Assembly: GCA_920105625.2 (NCBI GenBank)
Contig: OV050031.1
Location: forward strand, 125,954,275 to 126,018,274
Direction: 5' to 3'
Length of the DNA: 64,000 nt
DNA from: Clusia tigrina
Taxonomy: Eukaryota > Arthropoda > Insecta > Diptera > Clusiidae
Shown: positions 21,796 to 32,829 of the stretch, in pieces
Position numbering within the stretch: position 1 is the stretch's first letter
How the letters are laid out: each line of letters begins with the position of its first letter
Notes under the pieces: generated by a model
The model's input: only the letters and a program-made list of their open reading frames with translations
What the model was told of the DNA's origin: nothing
Databases searched by the model: none
Program-made: the position numbers and the translations under genes

Positions 21796-22718
21796 CAGGG
21801 TGGCCCAAATGAGACCTAGTGATGTTAAACACGTGTAACTCTTGTAGTAACGGGTTTTTTAAAATGATTTATTTTAATATGTTAAATACATTTTATGGAA
21901 ATTTAACGTGACTATGTGTGAAATATGACATCAGACAAATGACCACCATTTTGCTCGATACAGGCATTGGCTCTTTTTAACGCATTTTGCATTACACGGC
22001 GTAATGTTTCTGGTTGCAGGCTCCGTATTTCGTCACGAATATTCTACTTGAGCTGTCCAAGTGTCTGTGGTTTGTTAACATACACTTTGTCTTTTAAATA
22101 TCCCCATAAAAAAAATCGGGCGCAGTTAAATCTGGTGAACGAGGAGGCCAAGGGAAATCTGAACTTCTTGAAATTATGCGTTCACCAAAAATTTCACGCA
22201 TGTCAATAGTTTGCCTAGCAGTATGCGCAGTGGCTCCATCTTTTTGAAACCACAAATTAGGATGTTGCGCCACCATTGGCCGCAAAAAGTTGTCGATCAT
22301 TGTTCTGTAAGAAGCCGCGGTGACCGTTTCTGGCGTTTCATCCTCATTCTCAAAGAAATATGGGCCGATGATTTTTGTGGCCATAACACCGCACCAAGCA
22401 GTGCATCTGATGGGGTGTGACTAATGCTGATGTATTGCCCTTTGAACCCACTTCCTCAAAACGGCGAAGTAAACTTGTAATCATGGAAGATGTGGGCGCT
22501 GATCTTACGTTAAAAAATGGGCGATAATTTCGCTGCGTGAGAACAATTGAGAAGAATAATAAAATTCGATAATTTTAATGCATTGTCGTAGGCTGTACGT
22601 ATTCATTTAAAATTTCCAAGAGTTCAGCGATAATCTGCAAAAAGAAAAAATAAATTATGTTAAAAAATAAAAAAGTTATTTGTGTTTCACATCAGCTGGT
22701 CTCATTTGGGCCACCCTG
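21796..22718 (-). mobile_element. rosa-like mariner, internally deleted, copy B
   Basis: A duplicate of 15973-16895, again bounded by TA. It arose by the segment duplication and not by transposition. One base in the terminal region (near 22634) differs from copy A and matches the element at 10770. Confidence 0.9.
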
Positions 22719-22928
22719 TATAATTCTGTGCAATAATAAAGTATATTTGAACAATAGAAAAGAAATGCTTGAAAATAAAACATAATTACATGTAAAAAAC
22801 GAGTACAGAAATCTAAAGTCGGGTAAGAGCGATTTGGAAATACCCTTTACCTTTCGTTATGCATGTGACTTCAACAATGCGGATGCTTTCTTCATATATC
22901 ATCATTAGGTGCATATTAAGAATGATAG
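22719..22928 (-). repeat. Repeat block beside the deleted mariner, copy B
   Basis: A duplicate of 16896-17105. Confidence 0.75.
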
Positions 22929-23162
22929 AATAAGCGACTTTGGGACCCGATGAGTTTTTACCCCAGCGAATTTGAGTCGTTACAACTCTCTACTACAATA
23001 AACAACAACTTTACTCTCTACTACAATAAACAATAAAACCTCCACACTGCATAAACAATACTATCAACACGATTTAAGTATAACTAAGGCAAAAGCTCTT
23101 AATAATTCTTAATGTAAACAAATTCTTTAAAGTGATCAATTTAGATCAAATTTATTTCTTTA

Positions 23163-26100
23163 GTTTTCTAATTAACTAGGGTCCTTAAACTTATTCAATG
23201 GAATATTAACGGATACCAGTATAATTATAATGAGATGCAAATATTACTGAAGAGTTTTGAGCCTAAAATTATAGCACTACAAGAAACTCACATAAATTCA
23301 AATAAACAACCCTACAACGTTCCAAAAAAATTACACATTTTTTGGAAAAAACAATACCAGTAATTCAGAACAAAATAAAAGAGGCGTAGCATTTTTAGGC
23401 TCAAACACCATAGAACACAACTCAATATCTTCTAACCTACTAGCCTCAGCAATAGAAATCAAATCCAATATTTAATTTATGATATTTAATGTATACATTC
23501 TACAGCAACACATTTTTCAACACACACTACCTTCACACACGTGGTTCTATCAATGTGCACACCCCCCACTCAATATATTGACCTCCTGGTCTACAAGTAA
23601 ATATCTACATGGAAGTGATCGCTTTCCTATTTTCATGGAGGTTTTTACATACTCATATACTACAAGCTCTCCCAATATAACAAGTAGATTCAAAGTTGAA
23701 CTAGCTGACTGGCCAAAATTTCAATTTAATATTTCAAAACAACTCACTTTATTGCCACAAACCAACGACGTAAACCATAAAGCCGCCTTTTTCAAAAACT
23801 GTATTAACTTATGTGCAAACAATGCGTTTCCCCACTGCAAAATCGTGTCTATACTAAATCAGTCTACTGGTGGAACGATTCCTTAAATAAACTTTACAGA
23901 GATAAAAAAAGTTTATGGATAATCCTAAGAAATAGTCGAACCCAGAACAATGTATTCAATTACAAACGCTCGAATGCCAAATTCAAAACAGCAGCAAAAA
24001 TAGCTAAAGGAGAATCCTTAATAAACTTCACTAAGGAAATTAACCCTAACACAACAAAAAAAGTATTATGGAAAAAAGTACACATTCTTCACGGAAAAAA
24101 GGCAACCAATCACATTAGTGTAATTGAAACTCATAATGGAGACACAACTACCGATGCAAAAGCTACAGGTAATTTATTCGGAAAGGTTTGGTCAACCTAC
24201 GCAAAAAACACGAACTTCTCTTCTGAATTGAATAATAAGAAACAATTATCTTTAGATCCCATAGCGACCACTCACAAAACTCGCACTAAAGCTTCACAAA
24301 GCGAAAAATCCATAACCCTTCTATGAATCCTGCCTCTCATCTTTGAAAGGCAACACTCCCGGTAGACTCCCTATCTTATTTTCAAAAAATTAACCACTGA
24401 AGCCAAAATCATTTTATGTGACCTGTACATGGAAATTTTCAATACGGGAATAATCCCACAGAAATGGAAAGAATCCCTTGTTACTCTTATACTAAAACCA
24501 AATAAGCCAGCAAAGCAGGATCGACGGTTACCGACCGATCTGTCTACTGCCGTTTATTTCAAAGATACTTGAAAAAATTCTCTCCCGAAGATTAATGAGG
24601 GTCCTTTTAGAAGATGAACTTCTTTCAAATACCCAATCTGCCTTCAAGCCTGAAAGAGGAACTATTGACGCTATGATTGCAATCGACGAACAAGTCACTA
24701 ATTGTATTCCTTCTCGAAATCATTTTTCTATTATTTTTCTTGACATGGAAAAAGCCTACGACAGAATTGGAATTCACTCAATTATCGACCAAATGATATC
24801 ATGGAAAATGGGCTCTAAGATGATCAATTTTGTTAGACATTTCCTCTTGAATAGAAAAAACCGGTCAAATTGAACAATACGATTTCTGACCAATGGTCCG
24901 TTGACAACTGGATTCCTCAAGGTTCACCTTAGTCAGGAACGCTTTTCCTAATAGCTTTCGACCAACTAAGTCGCATAATCGATGAGTCCAAATTCTTCAA
25001 ACATATGTATAATTTATAAAGACGACCTTTACATTATGTCATCAAAGAAAGACATGGAGGTGATAAACACAAAATTAACGGAACTCTTAACATAAGTTGA
25101 AAATTGGGGCCTGTATAGTGGATCTCGGATCTCTAGTGAAAAATCAGAATTTTAACACATTTGTAAAAAACACAATTGTGACAATACCAACTTGTATATA
25201 AACTCAACGCCAATAGAAAACACCAATGTATTAAAAATCTTAGGTTTAGTTTTTATTAATAGAATGAACACATTAATTATATTTGTAAATCAATTAGTAC
25301 TAGAGCGGAGCCATAGGACCATATACATATATATGTATATGGTCCTATGGCGGGGTAGCAAAGGGCCGCATAATATTGACTAAATATTATTAAATGCTTA
25401 AGTTCACTCAAATTAGAAAGTAATACATATTCTTTAATATACATTTTGAAAGCTACTATTTTGTCCAAGATCGACTACGGATTTCCTATTTACGGAGAAA
25501 CTTCTAAGCGGAACTTGGGAAAATTGTCATCTATATACCACGCAGCAATTAGCTTTCCGTTGGAAGCTTTCCGTACCAATCTAATTTTAAACATTTTAAC
25601 GGAAACAGGACTACCTTCTTTAGCAGATAGAAAAGATTGGTTAGCACGTCGATTAATAGTTAAACTAGTTCACTCAGAAGGATCCATCATAAATAGCCTA
25701 ACAAAAAAATAGACTCAAACGGAAGAAAAAACAAAGAGCTGAATCCACGATGCATAGCATAATTAAGGCAGCTCTACACATTAACATTATATTAAAACCT
25801 GCAAAGAGACCAAAATGTAGTCAACCGCCATAGATGTTGCGTACCAACTGTATAGACATTTCTCTAACGTATCACAAAAAAGAAAACACGTCACCAGATA
25901 TTTTTCGCAGACTCTTTTTCGAGCTTCGTAGCCTGTATGCTAAATGGAAACTACTATTCACGGATGGATCCAAAGTAAAAGAAATCGCAGCCTTTAGTGT
26001 GGTAGAAGAAGTTCAAGTTATTAAAAAGGCCATACTGCCCTTACATAACTCGGAATTCTCTGCAGAAGCAGAAGCAATTCTGTGCGCGTGCCACATAGCA

Positions 26101-26510
26101 AAAATAGAAAGCGGAAAACTCTAATTTGCTCAGATTCCCTCTCCACTCTACACGCCATAGGAAATATTAATAATACAGACAACTGCATAGCCGCTATTAG
26201 AAACCTGCTGATTTCTTCTCCCAGTAAAATAAAATTAATCTGGATACCCAGTCACGTGGGTATTGAGGGAAACACGCTCGCAGATAGCGCAGCCAAAAGT
26301 TCAACCAAAGCACCACTGTTTCTTTATAACACAACTAATAAACAAGATTTGAAGAGATATGCGGATAAGTTTCTTTATTTAAAAAATCAAAAAAGCTTGA
26401 ATACTTATTCCCACTTTTACAAAATTATTAACACCTGCAACTATCGTCAAAATTGCCAGTCACGATTGCAAGAAAACAAGCAATCATATACGATTGCTCG
26501 TATATAGTAT
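23163..26510 (+). pseudogene. I-like LINE ORF2: endonuclease, RT and RNase H
   Basis: Endonuclease: QWNINGY and QETHIN near 23200-23290. A linker follows at 23811-24326 (YWWNDSLNKLYRDKKSLW ...). RT: SKILEKILSRRLMR near 24560, QSAFKPERGTIDA (24635), FLDMEKAYDRI with the first catalytic Asp (about 24746), and IPQGSP (about 24911). The YADD box has decayed to MYNL plus stop near 25005. The thumb reads ILSKIDYGFPIYG (25452 on). RNase H: LLFTDGSKVKE (25950), ICSDSLSTLHAI (26115), and IWIPSHVGIEGNTLAD (26240). Frameshifts occur near 24340, 24870 and 26110. A palindrome interrupts it at 25311. RT and RNase H together support the I group. Confidence 0.8.
25311..25350. repeat. 40-bp perfect palindrome inside the LINE RT
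   Basis: Two 20-bp arms with no spacer. The left arm is ccataggaccatatacatat, and the right arm is its exact reverse complement. It lies between GLVFINRMN and the thumb of the RT, where the protein alignment should be continuous, so about 60-90 bp including the palindrome look like an insertion. The centre is ATAT-rich. No protein is encoded. Confidence 0.9.
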
Positions 26511-26623
26511 TTATTTTAACTGAATTGTCAAAACAACATTTATAAGTCATAAGCTGAAAGCCTCTGTAGCTAAAGCTTTACATATTTTGGTATTGTGTAA
26601 TTTACTTTCTTACCAATGAATAT

Positions 26624-27219
26624 TGTTACGAAATTGCCCTCTTGACAATTTACTCTGTTACAAAATTGCCCTCCTGACAATTTCTCTAACTCTCTGTACT
26701 CGGACTCGTACCACTGGATTGTGTAGTAATCAAACAATCGCTGGTTAAATTCAAATAATTAGCTTTATTTAATTATTGCTATTTACACATTTAATATTAG
26801 GCTTAAAGTTTACTTAGTTATTATTTGCACTTTATTTCACAAACCATTAGTCTCTTTATTTTCTAATGAATTTCATCACTTTACATAATTGCAAATACTG
26901 CTGCTTTGATTATAATGCTAGATGTACACACTGTTACGGTCTCTGATCTACTGCATTCGACTTTGAACGGTATTGTGGTTTTTATAGCATTCGAATGGTT
27001 GAAGTAGAAGATTCTACGATGTTCTGGAAGTTGCTAGAAGTTTCGATCCACTTCGACAGAAGTCGAGAATATTCTTTTTGATATTACTGACAGATGGTTC
27101 TTGAATAAGCTTTTATTCGAATAGTTCGCAGCTTGACTCACAGGGAGCATTCATTCTCAATTTCAGATGGGATCCTGAAAGTATGCAATCACATTTCACT
27201 GATATGCAATCACGTTTCA
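26624..27219 (-). repeat. Gypsy 1 LTR (3' LTR of the minus-strand element)
   Basis: 596 bp. It contains the duplicated words gaaattgccct/acaaaattgccct at its edge and ttgacaattt. Compared with the other LTR it has about 12 extra bases near 26940 (gttacggtctct). The adjoining purine-rich tract on the minus strand (27220-27231) is the likely polypurine primer. Confidence 0.9.
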
Positions 27220-27372
27220 CTGCCCTCCGCTTAATCTTGTTCGTCCCGAACAATGATGGTACTGCAACCTTTATAAGGCGATATACTCTCTAAAGGAACG
27301 ACTTTCATTTTGCTCCTGACATTTCTCGCCAACTGGATGCGGTATACTACATCGTTGAGCCGCTTTATCACC

Positions 27373-28647
27373 TTATAAGGGCCTTCCCAGTGTGTTTGCA
27401 GTTTTGGCGATAATCCCTTTTTCCTTTGCCTGATTATGAAGCATAACTAGCTGCCCTTCCTGAAATCCCTTGCAGTTTGCTCGTAGATCATATCTGGCTT
27501 TCATTTTATCATTCATCAGTTGTGTGCGCTTTCTGATGGTTCCATGAATTTCATTCTGCTGTCTTCGTTTGTCAGCTACATAACTGCTACATGAAACTTC
27601 CGTAGATAAGTAGGCACCGAATTTCAGATCTGCAGGCAATCTTATGTCACAACCGAAAATAGCCTTAGCTGGTGTTGTAATTGTTGTATCGTGAGTTGCC
27701 GATCGGTATGCCATTAATAAGAGGGGTATGTGTTGGTCCCAATCTTTCTGGTTTCTGTCCACGACTTTCCTTAGGTGTTCCTCAAGTGTACGATTAAATC
27801 TTTCAACCATTCCATCGGATTGTGGGTGCAAAGGGGTTGTACGAGTTTTGCGTATGCCCATCAATTCACTCATTTCCCTGAAGATTGTTGACTCGAAATT
27901 TCTGCCTTGATCCGAGTGCAACTCGAGGGGAACTCCGAATCTGCAGACCCAATTATTGATAAATGCATCTGCAATGGTCTTAGCTTCTTAATCGGGAATG
28001 GGGTATACTTCTGGTCATTTAGTAAAATAGTCGATTACGACGAGAACATATTTGTTGCCGGAATCACTAATTGGAAACGGACCTGCTATGTCCATTGCAA
28101 TACGCTCAAATGGCGCTCCCACGTTGTATAAATGCATCTTCCCCTGACTGCGACCGCTCGGCCCCTTGGCAGCTGTACACTTTTCACAAGCACTAATCCA
28201 GTCAACTACCGATTGCTGGCAAGCAACCCAATAAAATCGTGTTTTAATTTTCTCGACTGTTTTTGTTATTCCCAAATGTCCTCTGCTTGGCCCACTATGG
28301 TATTCCTTGAGAATTTCGCTTATTCTTGCCTTGGGTACCACAATCAAGTTCTTCGTGGTTTTTCCATCTTCGCTCTCCCACAGGCGGAATAGGCATCCAT
28401 CTTGCAGCTTTAAGCTATTCCATTGAGCCCAATATGCTTTAGTTAAGGGGCTTTCAGTCGAGATTTCGTTCCAATCAGGCCGTTTTCCTTCATTCTTACT
28501 TGATAAGATTTTTGCCAAATCTGGGTCATTTCGTTGTTCTTCTTTTATTTTTTTCGCTGTCCATTCATCGTCTGGTAAAACAGCCATTAAGCGCACATCG
28601 ACTACTCCTTCTTTCCCTTCAGCTTTAGAACAGTGCTTACATTCCAT
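27373..28647 (-). pseudogene. Gypsy 1 integrase
   Basis: Two frames on the minus strand. 28647-28015 has the zinc-binding HHCC region (YHSGPSRGHLGITKTVEKI ... CEKCTAAKG) and the first core motif (AMDIAGPFP, VVIDYFTK). A TGA follows, a TAA lies about 40 bp on, and the core resumes at 27921-27373: HSDQGRNFES with the second Asp, and HPQSDGMVERFNRTLEEHL with the catalytic Glu. The end is a GPY/F-less basic tail (GQLVMLHNQAKEKG). All three DDE residues are visible, but the stops inactivate it. Confidence 0.85.
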
Positions 28648-28672
28648 ACTGCAAGGACGTCGTGATAGTGCA

Positions 28673-30526
28673 TCAGCATTCCCGTGGCTTCCGCCTCTGC
28701 GATGTTCTATTGTGAAATCGTAGCTTTGGATCTTCGGGATTTTTGAAGTGTAATAGCCAGCGCAGAGCAGCGTGATCCGTTCTCAACAAGAACTTTTGTC
28801 CATACAAGTACTTGTTAAAGTGCTTCACGCACTGCATAACCGCCAAAAGTTCTCTCCGTGTTACACAGTAATTTCGCTCTGGCTTTGATAAGATCTTGCT
28901 GAAGTAGGCTATTACTCTTTCATGTCCGTCAATAACTTGCGACAGGACACCTCCAATCCACTTGCATCTGTATCCAAAATAAATTTTTCGCCAGGTATTG
29001 GATACGCAAGGATCGGAGCTGTACACAATAGCTCTTTCAATCTGTTGAATGCCTTCTCCTGTTCGCTTTTCCACTCAAAAGGACAATTTTTCCTCGTTAA
29101 TGCATGCAGACTACCAGCCACGTCTGCAAAGCCTGGAACAAAGCGTCTGTAATAGGTGCAAAGACCCAAGAAGCTGCGTAGCTCATGCAAAATAGTTGGT
29201 CTTGGCCACTCCCTTACTGAGTCTATCTTATCTGGATCTATGTGTACTCCTTCAGGTGTGACTTTATGTCCAAGGTACTTGACTTCTTTCTTGAAGAACG
29301 AGCATTTCTTTGCGCTCAGCTTCAACCCTGAAGCTCCTAATCGCATCAATACTTCTTCCAAATTCTTCAAGTGGTGCTCGAAGTCCTTTCTCATAACGAT
29401 GATGTTATCTAGGTACACCAGACACGTTTTCCAGTGGAGACCATTTAGGACATGTTCCATTAGGCGTTCAAATGTAGCTGGAGCATTACACAGACCCAAT
29501 GGCATCACCAAAATTTGCCATAGTCCAGCACCGGCACTGAATGCTGTCTTTTCCTTGTCTTGTTCGTCGACTGCCACTTGCCAAAATCCGCTTTGTAAAT
29601 CCAGCGTTGAGAACCAATTTGAACCACAAAGTGTGTCCAACGTATCGTCGATTCGAGGTAATGGATAACTATCTTTCTTCGTTACCTCATTTAGTTTACG
29701 ATAATCTACACAGAAACGTGTGGAGCCATCCTTCTTCTTGACTAATACCACTGGAGAACTCCAGGGGCTCGCTGATGGCTCTATGACGTTGTTCTGATGC
29801 ATTTCCTTCAGCAATACATTCACCTCTTCTCTCTTTGCCAGAGGTACTCTTCTTGACGCTTGACGAATGGGTTTGGCATCACCAGTGTTGATTGTGTGTT
29901 TCGACATCTTTGTTCTGCCTTCGGTTTTACCCTTTTCAGCAAATACTGACCAATGTCTTGCCAAAAGTTGGCTGGCAGTCTGCCTCTGCTCTGTGGATAA
30001 GTCTTTGCTCCATTCTTTCGTGAGATCGTCGAGTACCTTTTTATCAGCTGGTATCTTCATTTTTGTGTCTCGCGGCTGGCTTTCACAGTTTACAATTGCC
30101 GAAATTTGCCCGGCAATTTCCAATTATCTGTCCTTTCTCTATGGGTTTAGCGGAATTTGCAAGATTGACCACTCTTACTGCCACTATTTTGTTCTGCTGT
30201 TCTTCTACAAGGGTTTTTCCAATGATGATGTCATCCAGTGCAAATTTTTCATCCGTCTCCACAACCCACAACTTGTTCTTCTCCACATCTCCGTCCATTT
30301 TGGCCCTTATGACTGCCTTTGACTTTGCTGGGATTTTTCGCCGCCGCGATACAATGGCTTGTCGGATACCTCCATACTTATCCTCACCAACGGATAACGG
30401 TATTTCGGTGTTCGCATACTTCAACATTCGGCATTTCAAATCTAGGGTGAATCCATTCCGAATCATAAAATCCACACCTAAGATTAATTCGTCCACAATA
30501 TCCGCAACTACAAACTCGTGCGTCAC
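28673..30526 (-). pseudogene. Gypsy 1 Pol: protease end, RT and RNase H
   Basis: 30526-30083 holds the protease end (VDELILGVDFMIRNG) and linker. 30123-28912 (403 residues) is RT: VVLVKKKDGSTRFCVDYRKLNEVT, STLDLQSGFWQV with the first Asp, MPLGLCNAPATFERLM, and VYLDNIIV where YLDD is expected, so the second catalytic Asp is Asn. LGHKVTPEGVHIDPDKI and the RNase H start (ILDTDASGLE) follow. RNase H continues out of frame at 29074-28673 (RELLAVMQCVKHFNKYLYG, RTDHAALRWLL). The protease DTGA active site is missing: Gag runs straight into the later part of protease at about 30580. Confidence 0.88.
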
Positions 30527-30583
30527 TGTTGTGGTGCCGATAGTTATATTTCGGCTGGCACACCAAGGCTGCTGTCTCTGAAG

Positions 30584-31783
30584 TTAAAGCGCTAGCTTAG
30601 TAGCTATCTCCATGTATGTAGTTTTCGGATTAGTTATTGCAGAACGCTTTATCTCCGCATCGCGAATGCCATATACAAAGGTGTCCATCATACACTCAGT
30701 GATCTCTCCTGGGTAGGCAAGATGAGCCAACCGTTCCACTTCCGCCGCAAACTGTTGTAGAGACTCACCACTCTTCTGTACCCGTGTTCGTAGCTCTACT
30801 TGGTACATCTGCTTCCAGTGTTCACTACCATACTTGCGCTGAACGGCATTCATGAAGCTTTCATAGCAGTCTCGCTCACTTTCTGAGATAGTTTGAAGCA
30901 CATCAGCGGCAGCACCTTTCAATGAAACGGTTAATGCAGCCACTTTTTCGCGAGCACTCCAACCATTTGTGCTAGCGGTAGTCTCAAACTGCATTATGAA
31001 GACGCTAAATGTCGTGGTTGCATTATAGGTAGGAGGCTTCAGTTTTATTGAGGATAAAGCTGGCACAGGCAATGCACCTTCCTGTAGTAGGTGAATTCTT
31101 TGCTCTATTTGTTGCTTAAATTCGTTCTGCTTTTGCTCGTTCGCAATGAATTTTTGTTCTACAGATTTTTCGAACGATTCCTGCCGTGTCTCAATTTCGC
31201 AAACCTTCCTGTCAACCATCTCAGACATTTCTTTCATCTGCTGTGAGTTTTGTTCCGCTAATAGAGCAAGTCGTATTTCACTCTGCTGTAACTGTTCTTT
31301 GACATCCTCTCTGACAGCTTGGGCATTTTGTTGTAATCGCTCCTGTATCCTCTCATCGACTGCTTGCTTGAGGGATTCAGCACTCTTTTCAACGTCCTGT
31401 TTGACGGATGCGACACTCTTTTCGACGGTTTGAGCATTTTGCTGTAATTGCTGCTGCATCTTCTCATCTCTCTGCTGCATTCTCTCTTCGGCTGCTTGAG
31501 AACTTTGATGTAACTGCTGCATATCCTGTTTGAAGGATTGTATTATCCCGATGAGTACACTCATGTCAAAGTTACCCGTGTTAGTTTCTTGCGGTTTCTC
31601 TTCGTATCGAGACGTCGTTGCCTCTTCACATTAGAATTCATGCTCATCGACATCTATACCTTGCTCCTCTAAAGCGCTTCTTAATCGTACCTGCAGCTCC
31701 GCTTTAAGCCCTTGTGTTTGCAAATTTAAGCGCTCAAGCTCCTTCTTGAGCTGCTCCAATCTCAGTTTTTCAAATTTAACCAT
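30584..31783 (-). pseudogene. Gypsy 1 Gag with SAP-like N-terminus and long coiled coil
   Basis: The start is taken at the ATG at 31783. The first 50 residues (KLRLEQLKKELERLNL, GLKAELQVRLRSALEEQGI) resemble a SAP DNA-binding motif. A stop follows near 31633. The second frame, from 31564, is a roughly 160-residue Gln/Glu-rich coiled coil (MQQRDEKMQQQLQQ, VEKSVASVKQDVEKS), then a capsid-like core (LKPPTYNATTTFSVFIMQFE, LTVSLKGAAADVLQ, QKSGESLQQFAAEVERL). It ends at 30584 without the CCHC zinc knuckle, which together with the protease active site appears deleted. Gag packages the element RNA. Confidence 0.8.
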
Positions 31784-31802
31784 TGCTTATTACAGATACA
31801 CA

Positions 31803-31820
31803 ATCCCACTTCTGACACCA
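31803..31820 (-). promoter_or_regulatory. Primer binding site for tRNA-Leu (gypsy 1)
   Basis: The plus strand reads atcccacttctgacacca, the 3' end of a tRNA-Leu including CCA, two bases inside the right LTR. The minus strand is therefore complementary to tRNA-Leu and would prime minus-strand DNA synthesis. The match to the Leu acceptor end is from general knowledge of animal tRNAs. Confidence 0.8.
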
Positions 31821-31822
31821 AT

Positions 31823-32406
31823 TGTTACGAAATTGCCCTCTTGACAATTTACTCTGTTACAAAATTGCCCTCCTGACAATTTCTATAACTCTCTGTACTC
31901 CGACTCGTACCACTGGATTGTGTAGTAATCAAACAATCGCTGGTTAAATTCAAATAATTAGCTTTATTTAATTATTGCTATTTACACATTTAATATTAGA
32001 CTTAAAGTTTACTTAGTTATTATTTGCACTTTATTTCACAAACCATTAGTCACTTTATTTACTAATGAATTTCATCACTTTACACAATTACAAATACTGC
32101 TGCTTTGATTATAATGCTAGATGTATACACTGATCTACTGCATTCGACTTTGAACGGTATTGTGGTTTTAATAGCTTTCGAATGGTTGAAGTAGAAGATT
32201 CTACGATGTTCTGGAAGTTGCTAGAAGTTTCGATCCACTTCGACAGAAGTCGAGAATATTCTTTTTGATATTAACGACAGATGGTTCTTGAATAAGCTTT
32301 TATTCGAATAGTGCGCATCTTGACTCACAGGGAGCATTCATCCTCAATTTCAGATGGGATCCTGAAAGTATGCATTCACATTTCACTGATATGCAATCAC
32401 GTTTCA
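31823..32406 (-). repeat. Gypsy 1 LTR (5' LTR of the minus-strand element)
   Basis: 584 bp, the partner of 26624-27219 and followed by the atat target copy. It should carry the promoter, but no clear TATA box was identified by eye. Confidence 0.9.
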
Positions 32407-32426
32407 ATATTATTATTATTATTAAC
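32407..32426 (+). repeat. (ATT)n tail of the I-like LINE, displaced by gypsy 1
   Basis: atattattattattatta directly after the gypsy LTR. With aatat before the left LTR it forms one (ATT)n microsatellite tail, as expected at the end of an I-type LINE. Confidence 0.7.
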
Positions 32427-32829
32427 TTCCGGTGATCTTCAAATCTAGTATTGGTGCCACAAAAGGCCGTAAGTGTGGTAAGAATCGCACTAGGAACTAT
32501 CGCGTTCTTTTTTTATGTTTCTAGTTACTTCAAGCCCGATTGAATGTTGAATTTAGTTAATATGTATCTGTAGGCCAAAAAATTGGTTGTGCTGATGACA
32601 TATCGTTGTATTGAAAATTCTAGATATCTGGATATCTCTGCCCCTTGACGTTATGTGTCTAGAACAAATGCCAAACAAATCCATATGTTTGGCATTGTAG
32701 TCACAAAATACAATGAGTCGGTTTCCCAGTTGCTTAGTTACTTTTTGTAAGCTTTCTATAACGATAGATATTGCATGAATATATTATTCAATTTTATTTT
32801 AATCCGTAGTGCATTGCTTCATGAATTGT

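Larger units (their letters stand above)
19959..22928. mobile_element. Compound insertion in the I-like LINE, copy B
   Basis: A duplicate of 14136-17105, again flanked by aataagcg (19951-19958 and 22929-22936). It contains the minisatellite, LTR-like segment, deleted mariner and repeat block listed separately. Confidence 0.5.
18027..23849. repeat. Tandem segmental duplication, copy B (5,823 bp)
   Basis: The second copy of 12204-18026. Its right end continues without a break into the rest of the I-like LINE (RT and RNase H), whereas its left end starts inside the hAT relic. This shows where the breakpoints fall: one in the hAT side and one in the LINE endonuclease. Copy B keeps the original right-hand junction and copy A the original left-hand one. 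Confidence 0.93.
18720..26623 (+). mobile_element. I-like LINE, copy B (ORF1, endonuclease, RT, RNase H)
   Basis: The more complete copy. It has ORF1 (about 18808-19950), the compound insertion (19959-22928), endonuclease (from about 23163), RT (to about 25720), RNase H (25834-26507) and a 3' UTR with gaaagcctctgtagcta at about 26565. The tail is (ATT)n, split by the gypsy element: aatat at 26619-26623 and attattattatt at 32407 onwards. The domain order ORF1 with zinc knuckles, EN, RT, RNase H and a TAA/ATT-type tail is that of the I clade. No target duplication was located. Confidence 0.8.
26624..32406 (-). mobile_element. Ty3/gypsy LTR retrotransposon 1, complete length, inactive
   Basis: Two LTRs (26624-27219 and 31823-32406) start tgttacg and end gtttca, giving TG...CA, and are flanked by a 4-bp duplication atat (26620-26623 and 32407-32410). 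The minus-strand order is Gag, protease remnant, RT, RNase H, integrase, with no env. The primer site is tRNA-Leu-like. A 12-bp insertion or deletion and scattered changes separate the LTRs, so it is not brand new. Internal defects are a missing Gag/protease joint, frameshifts, two stops in integrase and YLDN in place of YLDD. It is inserted in the (ATT)n tail of the I-like LINE. Confidence 0.93.

Noticed and set aside
32640..32775. LINE endonuclease fragment on the minus strand (DYNAKH followed by a TSRGRD-like stretch)
   Set aside because: Only one short motif fits. The surrounding residues do not, and chance similarity cannot be excluded.
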